Positions 1-6,966 of a DNA stretch of 21,437 nt are shown piece by piece. This DNA is from a virus: the IMG/VR virus record IMGVR_UViG_3300044729_000401, positions 1 to 21,437 of that record. One strand, written 5' to 3'. The position numbers and the translations under genes were made by a program. Position 1 is the first letter of the stretch. Every line of letters begins with the position of its first letter. The notes beneath the pieces are model-generated. The model had not been told where the DNA came from and did not search any database. It was given only the letters and a program-made list of their open reading frames with translations.

Positions 1-171
1 GAGCGGGCGAGACTGTACTTGAATCGCAAAAACCGCGTTGAGGCAAGCGCCGAATTGGAAGATACCAAGCGTCAGTTGGCCGAATTGCAGGCACAGATGG
101 CGCAGTTATTGGATGGCGAACCGGCCAAGCGCCGTGGACGACCGCCCAAGGAAACCGTAGCGGAGGCATAG
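1..171 (+). CDS. 3' end of a phage structural-region gene (partial)
   Basis: The frame is open from the window edge to a TAG at 169-171 and gives 56 residues of the C-terminus of a protein that begins outside the window. The segment is charged and helical (repeated Glu, Gln, Lys, Arg and Leu, as in DTKRQLAELQAQMAQLL), consistent with a short coiled coil. It ends in a basic AT-hook-like stretch, KRRGRPPKE. The next gene starts two bases after the stop, and its Shine-Dalgarno (GGAGG, 162-166) lies inside this gene's end, so the two are in one transcript. The family cannot be assigned from the tail alone. The position just before the tail accessory factor suggests a head or head-tail gene, but that is inference. 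Confidence 0.75.
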   Translation, partial: ERARLYLNRKNRVEASAELEDTKRQLAELQAQMAQLLDGEPAKRRGRPPKETVAEA

Positions 172-172
172 C

Positions 173-1087
173 ATGGGCAGCACGATGGTTCAACTCGTCC
201 AGCAAGTGACAAACGAACTGGGCATCCCTACGCCGCAAACGGTGGCAGGAAACGCTAGTCAGGACGTTATTCAGATTCTCGCTCTGATGAACGCTTGCGG
301 TTACGAGTTGCTCCGTCGTGCTGATTGGCGCGAACTGACCCGCCAACACACGTTCTACACGGAAGCCATCACAACGACCGGAACGTGGAACGAAGGGGTT
401 GCCACAATAACGGCGATCCCGACGACCGCAGGGCTGTCTACGCAGTACCAAGTGCAGGGCGTGGGCATCCCCAACGCTACCTACATCACGGCTGTGACAG
501 GCTCTACGTCGGTCACGCTGAACTACGCCCCGACTGCCTCGGTTGTGGGCGGTCAGGTCATTTTCCAGAAAGTAAAGTACGACCTGCCTGCCGATTACGT
601 CAGCACGGTCAACCGCACGCATTGGGATAAAAGCAAGCGCTGGGAAATGCTTGGCCCCGAGTCGCCGCAACAATGGGAATGGCTGCTGTCGGGCTACATC
701 AGCACCGGCCCGCGTATCCGTTGGCGTTTGCTCGGCAAGTATTTCCAGATTTGGCCGGGTATGAACGGTGGCGAGTTGCTCGGCTTTGAGTACCGCAGCG
801 CCGCATGGGCAGAAAGCGCCCTTGCTGTACCGAAAAACAGTTTTACCGCCGACACCGACACTTGCATATACCCAGATCGCGTCATGGTTCTGGGTACAAA
901 ACTGAAGTATTTTGAAGCCAAGGGCTTTGACACGACGGCGCTGTACCGCGATTACCTTGCGGAACTAGAGACAGCCATCGCGCAGGACACGGCGGCAGCC
1001 AACCTGTCGTTTGCCCCGCGACCGGGTACGGTGTTGATCGGTTACGACAACATCCCTGACAGCGGCTACGGCACGAGCAGCACCTAA
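173..1087 (+). CDS. P22 gp4-like tail accessory factor / head-tail adaptor
   Basis: The 304-residue protein resembles the podoviral tail accessory factors that bind below the portal ring and extend the DNA channel (P22 gp4 type). The N-terminal helices (LVQQVTNELGIP, residues 7-19; a helical stretch ending YELLRRADW, 44-52) and the C-terminal half (WDKSKRW at 151-157, GPESPQQWEW at 161-170, then RIRWRLLGKYFQIWPG) are typical of the family. Residues about 66-130 form a Thr/Val-rich beta segment (GVGIPNATYITAVTGSTSVTLN), a common small phage add-on module that looks inserted between the two conserved halves. GGAGG at 162-166 sits six bases before this ATG and favours it over the in-frame ATG four codons later. 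The stop overlaps the next start as TAATG. The family call rests on recognised sequence style, not on a search. Confidence 0.75.
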   Translation: MGSTMVQLVQQVTNELGIPTPQTVAGNASQDVIQILALMNACGYELLRRADWRELTRQHTFYTEAITTTGTWNEGVATITAIPTTAGLSTQYQVQGVGIPNATYITAVTGSTSVTLNYAPTASVVGGQVIFQKVKYDLPADYVSTVNRTHWDKSKRWEMLGPESPQQWEWLLSGYISTGPRIRWRLLGKYFQIWPGMNGGELLGFEYRSAAWAESALAVPKNSFTADTDTCIYPDRVMVLGTKLKYFEAKGFDTTALYRDYLAELETAIAQDTAAANLSFAPRPGTVLIGYDNIPDSGYGTSST

Positions 1088-2652
1088 TGGCGTCTCCTGT
1101 TCGCAGACGGTTAGTTCAACGCACCACGGCTAACGTGGCGTCGTTGCCTGCCCCTGTCGGCGGCTGGAACGCCCGTGACGCGCTGGCAAACATGGCTCCG
1201 ACGGACGCCGTGTATCTGGAAAATATGTTCCCGAGCGTGTCCAACGTAAATTTGCGTGGTGGATACGTTAAACACGCCGTTGGGCTGCCTGCCGAAGTGC
1301 AAACGCTCATGACCTACAACGCTGGTTCAGATGTGCAGTTGTTTGCCATCAGTGACGGCAAGATTTTTGACGTTACGTCAGCAGGCACGGCAGGATCAGC
1401 GCTAGTTGCCAGCCTCGCCAACTCGCAATGGGAATACACCAACGTCACCACAGGCGGTGGTCAGTTTTTGTACGCCGCAAATGGCGTGGACAAGCCCCTG
1501 TTGTTTAACGGCACGACTTGGACGCCGATTGACGGCGTGTCTACCCCTGCCATTACGGGCGTTACCACGACCAACCTGATCCAGCCGACCTTGTTTAAGA
1601 ACCGAATGTGGTTCATTGAGAAGGACACGCTGAAGGCATGGTATCTGCCGGTGTCGTCGGTGGGCGGTGCGGCTAACGTGCTAGACCTGTCCAGCGTCAT
1701 GCACTTGGGCGGCAAGTTGCAGGCAATGGCGACTTGGACGATTGACGCGGGTTACGGCGTTGACGACAACCTTGTGTTTATTTCCGACCAAGGCGAAGTG
1801 GCCGTATATCGCGGAACCGACCCCACCAGCGCCTCTACATGGTCGCTCATCGGTGTTTGGATCATCGGTGCGCCAATTTCTCGTCGCTGCATGGCGAAAT
1901 ACGGCGGTGATTTGCTGATTTTGACGCTTGACGGGCTGATTCCGTTCGCCTCGGCGCTGCAATCGTCGCGGTTAGACCCCAACATCGCCCTTTCGGACAA
2001 AATACAGGGCGCATTTGCGGCGGCTGCACGCATTTACAAGGATACGTTTGGCTGGGGACTGCTCTACAACCCGCTTAACAACGCTTTGATCGTCAACGTG
2101 CCAGTGTCTACCGGCCAGCAGCAGTTTGTGATGAACAACATCACCAAAGCGTGGTGCAATTTTACGGGTTGGAACGCTGCGTGCTGGGCATTGGTGGAAA
2201 ACGAGCCATATTTTGGCGGCAATACCTACGTTGCCAAGGCATGGACGGCAGGTGACGGCGGTTATGCCGACGACGGCGAGCCGATCCGCACGAAAGCGCT
2301 GCAAGCGTTCAACTACTTTGAAACTCGCGGCGTCATAAAATATTTCACCCGCGCACGACCGAGCATTTTTAGCAACGGTCAGCCGAGCGTAGTCATTGGT
2401 ATCAATACCGACTTCCAAACCGCCGACCAAACGGGTGCGGTGTCGTTCTCGCCCACCGTGGCGGGACTATGGAACGTCGGTTTATGGGACGTTGCGCTAT
2501 GGGGCAGCGATGTGGTCATCACGAACAACCAATCCGGCGTAACCGGCATTGGCTACTCGGGAGCCATTTCGTTCAACAGCAGCAGCAAGAATTTGCAGGT
2601 TCAATGGGCATCAACTGACGTTGTGTATCAGATCGGATGGGCTGGAATATAG
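1087..2652 (+). CDS. Podoviral tail hub-like / beta-propeller structural protein
   Basis: The protein has 521 residues and opens with a motif common in short-tailed phage tail proteins: LPAPVGGWNARDALANM, then AVYLENMFPSVSNVNLRGGY. The remainder is beta-rich, with repeated aromatic and Gly strands (NGTTWTPIDGVST, FKNRMWFIEKDTLKAWYLP, YGGDLLILTLDGLIPF) that suggest a propeller-like fold. By position it follows the gp4-like protein, where P22 has its gp10 hub protein, so a role in closing the DNA channel is a reasonable inference. Start and stop are shared with neighbours: TAATG at 1085-1089, and the last 16 bases overlap the GNAT gene. No signal peptide or membrane segment is seen. The exact function is unproven. 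Confidence 0.65.
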   Translation: MASPVRRRLVQRTTANVASLPAPVGGWNARDALANMAPTDAVYLENMFPSVSNVNLRGGYVKHAVGLPAEVQTLMTYNAGSDVQLFAISDGKIFDVTSAGTAGSALVASLANSQWEYTNVTTGGGQFLYAANGVDKPLLFNGTTWTPIDGVSTPAITGVTTTNLIQPTLFKNRMWFIEKDTLKAWYLPVSSVGGAANVLDLSSVMHLGGKLQAMATWTIDAGYGVDDNLVFISDQGEVAVYRGTDPTSASTWSLIGVWIIGAPISRRCMAKYGGDLLILTLDGLIPFASALQSSRLDPNIALSDKIQGAFAAAARIYKDTFGWGLLYNPLNNALIVNVPVSTGQQQFVMNNITKAWCNFTGWNAACWALVENEPYFGGNTYVAKAWTAGDGGYADDGEPIRTKALQAFNYFETRGVIKYFTRARPSIFSNGQPSVVIGINTDFQTADQTGAVSFSPTVAGLWNVGLWDVALWGSDVVITNNQSGVTGIGYSGAISFNSSSKNLQVQWASTDVVYQIGWAGI

Positions 2653-3077
2653 TCAGCGGCCCCCATGTGGGGCATTGGGTCACGGCCCAAACCAACGGGG
2701 GCTATCACGCCGAACGGTCGGAAGCCATTGGACTTGAGAAAGACGGCGAGTTGATTGCCGGGACGGTGTACGAGATGTGGAACGGGCGCTCGGTCGTCTG
2801 CCACATCGCGTGGAAGCGCATCAACAAGGCGTATTTGACCGCCGTGTACGATTATGCCTACAACGTCTGCAATGTTGATAAGATAATAGGGCCGATTTCC
2901 AGCAACCATACCCGGGCGCTGAAACTGGTCACGAAAATGGGGTTTTCCGAGGAAGCGCGCATCAAGAATGGCGCACCCGACGGAGACATTGTTTTTATGA
3001 CGCAAACACCGGAACGGTGTCGTTTCTTGGAGTCTAGGTATGGGCAAGAGTTCGCCGAAGCCGCCGCCAACACCTGA
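2637..3077 (+). CDS. GNAT-fold N-acetyltransferase-like phage protein
   Basis: This 146-residue protein has the layout of a short GNAT acyltransferase (acetyl-CoA-dependent N-acetyl transfer). Strands AIGLEKDGELIAGTVYEMW (30-48) and VCHIAWKRINKAYLTAVYDYAYN (54-76) are followed by an IIGPISSNHTRALKLVTKMGF segment (83-103). The latter matches the C-terminal 'N..a..l..klGF' signature of RimJ/RimL-type enzymes. The canonical Q/RxxGxG/A acetyl-CoA loop is not obvious, so activity is uncertain. It overlaps the preceding gene by 16 bases and the following one by 38, so it belongs to the tail operon. Similar small GNAT proteins occur among podoviral structural genes, where they may modify a virion or host protein or be structural only. 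Confidence 0.65.
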   Translation: MGWNIVSGPHVGHWVTAQTNGGYHAERSEAIGLEKDGELIAGTVYEMWNGRSVVCHIAWKRINKAYLTAVYDYAYNVCNVDKIIGPISSNHTRALKLVTKMGFSEEARIKNGAPDGDIVFMTQTPERCRFLESRYGQEFAEAAANT

Positions 3078-6000
3078 TTACAATCAGATCGCCATGCTGC
3101 AAGGGCAAGCCAATAAAGAGGCTGCCCAGCAATCGGCGTATATGTCCAATCCGAACATATACACGCCGACAGCATCGCAAACCGTAACTTGGAACAAAAC
3201 CCCGCAGTTCAACCAAGCGGGCTTTGACAAGGCGATGGCCGACTACCAAGCGCAAGTCGCTGGTGGTAACGAATTCGCCGCTGTTCCAACGCAAGAACAG
3301 TTCACCTCTTACGTTGAACAGCCGACGATTCGCCAAGAACTGACCGGCAAAGCCAAAGACATTTTTGCCTCCCAACAGCAAGCCGAGCAAGCAATGTCGT
3401 TGTTGGGGTTGCGCGAGATTGGCGACCTTAACAAGTTCCTTGACCAAGATTTCCAAGCCCAACTGCCGCAACTTCAGACGGCGTTGGCTAACTACGGCCA
3501 AGTTGCCCAAACCCCTGATCTGACTAAATTTGGTCAAGCGGGTGGCGTAGCCGCAGGCGCAGGCGGTGTCGTTGCAGGCGCACCAACGCCCACTAACCTG
3601 CAAACTGGATTCACCGCTGACCAAGTGCCGGGACAATTTACCCCGCAGGGTCAAGCAGGCTCCAACGTCAGCGCGTTTGGGATGGCTGACACCTCGGGGT
3701 TAAACCAAGGTCAGGCGCAAGGCGGCATCGGCGCTACGGGCGCAATTAGCGGCGCACCAAACCTTGCTGGCATGGGTCAAGCAGGTACAGGCGGGGTGCA
3801 AGCCGGTGCGGGTATGCCCGGTCAAGTCAACCTTGGCGCTTACGGCCAAGCGGGCGCAAATGTTAGCCCGACCGGCGTGGCGTATGGCCCTTTTGCCGGT
3901 CAATACGGCATGGCAACGGGCGGCCCAAGCGCGTACAACCTCGGGCAACTGAATTTGGCTGGCGTTGGCGGTGTGCAAGGCGCACCCGGCGCGGGTCAGT
4001 TTGGCACGGCGCAAGGCGGCCCCGGTGGCGTGCAGTTTGGCGGTCTTGACCTGTCAGGGCTTGGCATGGCGCAGGGTGGCCCGAGCGCGGGCTTATATGG
4101 CTTTGCAGGCGCTGGCCCGCAGGGGCTTAACCTTGGCGGGTTTGACGCCAGCCGCGTCGGCGCACTTGCTAACGCTCCCTCGGGCGATCAGTTTGGTCGC
4201 GCTATCGGTGGCCCTGCCGCACCGTCGTTAGAAACCAACCTCAACCTCTCGGGCGTGGGCGATGTCTCGCGCAACGTGCAAGAGGGTCGGTTTGGTTACG
4301 CACGCGGTGATTTAGCAACCCCCGAACTTCAGCGCCAGTTAAGCACCGCGGGCTTGGCCGCTATGCCGGTCAATGCAGGTATGAGCGCACAAAGCGCCAT
4401 CATGTCGCGCCTTGATCCGCAGTTGCAGCGTGAGCGGGCGCAGTTAGAGCAGCGCCTTGTGAACCAAGGCTTGCGGCCGGGCGGTGAGGCGTACAACGCC
4501 GAAATGGAATTGCAAGCGCAACGTGAAAACGACTTGCGTACCCAAGCCGCGTTGCAAGGCATCTCGCTTGACGCTTCTATGCGTCAGCAGGGGCTTGCCG
4601 AGCAGCAGACATTGGCTGACTTTGCCAACCAAGCGGCGCTTTCGCAGTTTGGCGCAGGCGCACAGGGGCTTGGCCTCTACAACGAGGCGCTGGCGCAGAA
4701 CTTCCAACAGTCGTTGGCCGCGCAATCAGCCGCCAACATGGCGCAGCAGCAAGCGTTCCAACAGCGCGTGCAAGCCGGTCAGTTTGGACAAGAAGCGCAG
4801 ATGGCGTCGTTTGGTATGGGTCAACAGGCTCAACAAGCGATCAACCAAGCGCAAGCACAAAACTTCCAACAGGCTCTTGCCGCACAGCAGGCGCAAAATG
4901 CAGCACAGCAACAAGGCTTTGCCCAGCAGTTGGCAGGTCAAGAGTTTGGTCAACAAGCCGCTTTGGCTGGATTTGGCACTCAACAACAAGCGCAGCAGAT
5001 GGGTAATCAGGCTGCCGCCCAAAACTTCCAACAAGCGTTAGCCGCAGCGCAGCAGGGCAACCAAGCCCAGCAGCAAAACTTCTTGCAGCGCGTGGCCGCA
5101 GGCGAGTTTGGTCGCGAAGCGCAGTTGGCGACGTTCCAAACGGGACAGCAAGCCGCACAAGCGCAAAACCAAGCCATCGGTCAGAACTTCCAGCAAGCCC
5201 TTGCCGCCCAACAGGCTGCCAACGCCGCGCAGGCGCAGCAGTACGGTCAGGCAGTCGGTGCCGGGGAATTCAACCGCGATGCGCTGCTCGCACAGTTTGG
5301 AATGGGGCAGCAGGCGACACAGGCGCAAAACCAAGCCATCGCGCAAAACTTTGCCCAAGCGCAAGCCGCAGCACAACAACAGAATCAAGCGGGCGCACAA
5401 CAGTTTGGTCAGCAATTGTCAGCGCAGGAACTTGCCAACCAAGCCGTCGCGCAGAACCAAGCCTCTGCCGCACAACAAGCGCAGATTAACGCTGCATTGC
5501 AGGGTCAAACTTTCGGTCAGCAGACACAAGCCGCGCAGTTGGGCAATCAAGCACTCGCGCAGAACCAACAGGCAGCGCTACAGCAGCAACAGGCTGCCAA
5601 CGCAGCACAGCAGCAACAGTTTGCACAGCAAATGGGGCAAGCCGAGTTTGCTAATCAGGCTCTCGCGCAAAACCAGCAGGCTGCTTTGCAGCGTTACCAA
5701 GCGTTGTTGGCCGGTCAGGGTCAGCAATTCGGTCAACAAGTAACCGCGCAAGAATTGCAAAACCAAGCGCTGTCGCAAAACCAACAGCAAGCCTTGGCGG
5801 CGTACCAAGCCAACCTTGCACGCCAAGCACAGGGCTTCCAGCAGGCAGGAGCGCAAGCCGAATTTGGCAATCAAGCGCAGTTGCAGCAATACCAGCAGTT
5901 GTTGGCTGCCCAAGCCGCCGCCAACCAAGCGCAGCAACAGCGTTTTGGTCAGACGATGGATTTGCAAGGTCTGTACAACGCTTCCATCCTGCAAAACCAG

Positions 6001-6549
6001 CAAGCCGCGTTGCAGCAACAAGCCGCACAGAACGCCGCACAGCAGCAGATGTACAACCAAGCCGCAGGCGCCGCGACGTTCCAGAACCAAGCCGTGCAGC
6101 AGGCATTGCAGCAGCAGTTGGCACTACGCAATCAGCCGCTCAACGAGATTTCAGCGTTGTTGTCGGGATCGCAGGTGCAAATGCCGCAGTTCCAAGCCTA
6201 CAACCCGGTGCAGGTGCAAGCGACTCCGTACCTGCAAGCCATGCAGGCGCAAGATTCTGCCGCGATGCAGCGTTACGGCATCGCCGCAAACCAAGCATCA
6301 AGCAATATGTCGGGCTTGTACGGATTGGCCGGAAACCTTGGCAGCGCCGCCATCATGTTCTCGGATCGCCGCTTGAAGTCCAACATCGTGCGCGTCGGAA
6401 CGCACCCGCTCGGCATCGGCGTGTACGAGTACGACATCGGCGGCGAACGCCAACGCGGCGTAATGGCCGACGAAGTGGAGACGGTGCTGCCGGTGGCCGT
6501 ATTGACGCGGCCTGACGGTTACAAGATGGTCAACTACGGACTTTTGTGA
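3040..6549 (+). CDS. Giant Gly/Gln-rich tandem-repeat virion protein with C-terminal Peptidase_S74 domain
   Basis: The 1169-residue protein has four parts. (1) An N-terminal head (1-170) of the phage 'MGKSSPKPP..PDYNQIA' type, with a TASQTVTWNKTPQFNQAGFD segment. (2) A Gly-rich zone (about 180-425) that includes four tandem 32-33-residue repeats at 287-415. (3) A Gln/Ala-rich rod with four 54-residue units (553-768) and seven 36-residue units (769-1020), in which about one residue in three is Gln. (4) A short Peptidase_S74 domain from Ser1108 (FSDRRLKSNI; S1108 and K1113 match the Ser-Lys dyad of endosialidase tailspike chaperones) through RGVMADEVETVLP and DGYKMVNY to the end. S74 domains trimerise fibres and then cleave themselves off, so this is probably a trimeric fibre or rod on the virion, although the N-terminus also resembles candidate ejection proteins. 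The start overlaps the GNAT gene by 38 bases. Confidence 0.8.
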   Translation: MGKSSPKPPPTPDYNQIAMLQGQANKEAAQQSAYMSNPNIYTPTASQTVTWNKTPQFNQAGFDKAMADYQAQVAGGNEFAAVPTQEQFTSYVEQPTIRQELTGKAKDIFASQQQAEQAMSLLGLREIGDLNKFLDQDFQAQLPQLQTALANYGQVAQTPDLTKFGQAGGVAAGAGGVVAGAPTPTNLQTGFTADQVPGQFTPQGQAGSNVSAFGMADTSGLNQGQAQGGIGATGAISGAPNLAGMGQAGTGGVQAGAGMPGQVNLGAYGQAGANVSPTGVAYGPFAGQYGMATGGPSAYNLGQLNLAGVGGVQGAPGAGQFGTAQGGPGGVQFGGLDLSGLGMAQGGPSAGLYGFAGAGPQGLNLGGFDASRVGALANAPSGDQFGRAIGGPAAPSLETNLNLSGVGDVSRNVQEGRFGYARGDLATPELQRQLSTAGLAAMPVNAGMSAQSAIMSRLDPQLQRERAQLEQRLVNQGLRPGGEAYNAEMELQAQRENDLRTQAALQGISLDASMRQQGLAEQQTLADFANQAALSQFGAGAQGLGLYNEALAQNFQQSLAAQSAANMAQQQAFQQRVQAGQFGQEAQMASFGMGQQAQQAINQAQAQNFQQALAAQQAQNAAQQQGFAQQLAGQEFGQQAALAGFGTQQQAQQMGNQAAAQNFQQALAAAQQGNQAQQQNFLQRVAAGEFGREAQLATFQTGQQAAQAQNQAIGQNFQQALAAQQAANAAQAQQYGQAVGAGEFNRDALLAQFGMGQQATQAQNQAIAQNFAQAQAAAQQQNQAGAQQFGQQLSAQELANQAVAQNQASAAQQAQINAALQGQTFGQQTQAAQLGNQALAQNQQAALQQQQAANAAQQQQFAQQMGQAEFANQALAQNQQAALQRYQALLAGQGQQFGQQVTAQELQNQALSQNQQQALAAYQANLARQAQGFQQAGAQAEFGNQAQLQQYQQLLAAQAAANQAQQQRFGQTMDLQGLYNASILQNQQAALQQQAAQNAAQQQMYNQAAGAATFQNQAVQQALQQQLALRNQPLNEISALLSGSQVQMPQFQAYNPVQVQATPYLQAMQAQDSAAMQRYGIAANQASSNMSGLYGLAGNLGSAAIMFSDRRLKSNIVRVGTHPLGIGVYEYDIGGERQRGVMADEVETVLPVAVLTRPDGYKMVNYGLL
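3898..4284 (+). repeat. Gly-rich 32-residue tandem repeats within the giant virion protein
   Basis: Four in-frame units of 32, 32, 32 and 33 codons encode residues 287-415. They start GQYGMATGGP, GQFGTAQGGP, GLYGFAGAGP and DQFGRAIGGP, and each carries a Leu/Asp-Leu-Ser-Gly-x-Gly-like segment near its middle (for example LNLAGVGGVQ, LDLSGLGMAQ). A degenerate fifth start, GRFGYARGD, follows. The repeats are conserved in amino acids but diverged in DNA, so they are old and under selection. The composition suggests a glycine-rich triple-stranded beta or polyproline-II-like stalk. Confidence 0.75.
4696..5343 (+). repeat. Four tandem 162-bp (54-residue) Gln/Ala-rich repeats
   Basis: Units cover residues 553-606, 607-660, 661-714 and 715-768. 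Each begins QNFQQ(A/S)LAA and carries G(Q/E)F near residue 29-30. By direct counting each is exactly 54 residues, with no insertions or deletions. They lead straight into the 36-residue array. The DNA copies are diverged, so this is not a recent expansion. Confidence 0.85.
5344..6099 (+). repeat. Seven tandem 108-bp (36-residue) Gln/Ala-rich repeats
   Basis: Units start at residues 769, 805, 841, 877, 913, 949 and 985 and each is exactly 36 residues long. Most begin QN(Q/F) and end in an NQALA-like segment (GNQALA, ANQALA, QNQALS). They share their first 20 or so residues and the (A/G)(E/Q)(F/L) segment with the 54-residue units. They therefore look like the long unit minus 18 residues. Confidence 0.85.
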
Positions 6550-6558
6550 GGACATGAC

Positions 6559-6966
6559 ATGAACGGACGCCGCCCAATGAATATGCCCATGCAGCCCGAC
6601 CGTCGCCCACAAGAGTTGGCGCGTGTCATGGCAATGCAGGAGCGCAACAGCAGCCTTAACAGCCCGTTTCCGCAACAAGCGATGCGTTCGTCGTCAGCGT
6701 ATGCAGGCGCAACGCCTAACACGGCTCCCGGTATGCCGCCGCAAGCGATGAACTTTAACGGCCCTCCCGGCCCGCAGCAGTACCAAGGGCCGATTAGCAA
6801 CCCCGCCATGAGCGCAATGGCCCCGCCGCAGCAGGGCGCACCGCAAATTGGCGGCATGATGCGCCCACGGCAACCAATGGGTGCAGGCGCACGCGGTTAT
6901 CCGTCCTCCCCCGGCATGACGACGCCGCAGGGAGGGGCCTACCGAGGGGACTTTGATGGCAATTAA
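6559..6966 (+). CDS. Pro/Gln/Met-rich low-complexity small phage protein
   Basis: This 135-residue protein is of unrecognised family and is dominated by Pro, Gln, Met, Gly and Ala (for example PMNMPMQPDRRPQ, PPQQGAPQIGGMM). It has a short helical stretch, PQELARVMAMQERN, near the N-terminus. It is predicted to be disordered and has no membrane segment. GAGGA at 6548-6552 lies six bases before the ATG, and the preceding gene ends only nine bases upstream. Its last 11 bases overlap the next gene. The location between the giant repeat protein and candidate ejection proteins suggests a minor virion or assembly component. No enzymatic motif is visible. Confidence 0.7.
   Translation: MNGRRPMNMPMQPDRRPQELARVMAMQERNSSLNSPFPQQAMRSSSAYAGATPNTAPGMPPQAMNFNGPPGPQQYQGPISNPAMSAMAPPQQGAPQIGGMMRPRQPMGAGARGYPSSPGMTTPQGGAYRGDFDGN

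Noticed and set aside
5578-6090. Leu-rich minus-strand frame, like a string of membrane helices
   Set aside because: CAG/CAA repeats read in reverse give CTG/TTG (Leu), so it is a product of the Gln-rich gene.
4696-6099. Regular DNA repeats resembling a CRISPR array
   Set aside because: The period is 162 then 108 bp, in frame and without identical repeats or unrelated spacers. It is protein-coding.
6953-6955. TTG start one codon before ATG 6956
   Set aside because: The ATG has an ideal GAGGGGA spacing, and TTG adds only one residue.
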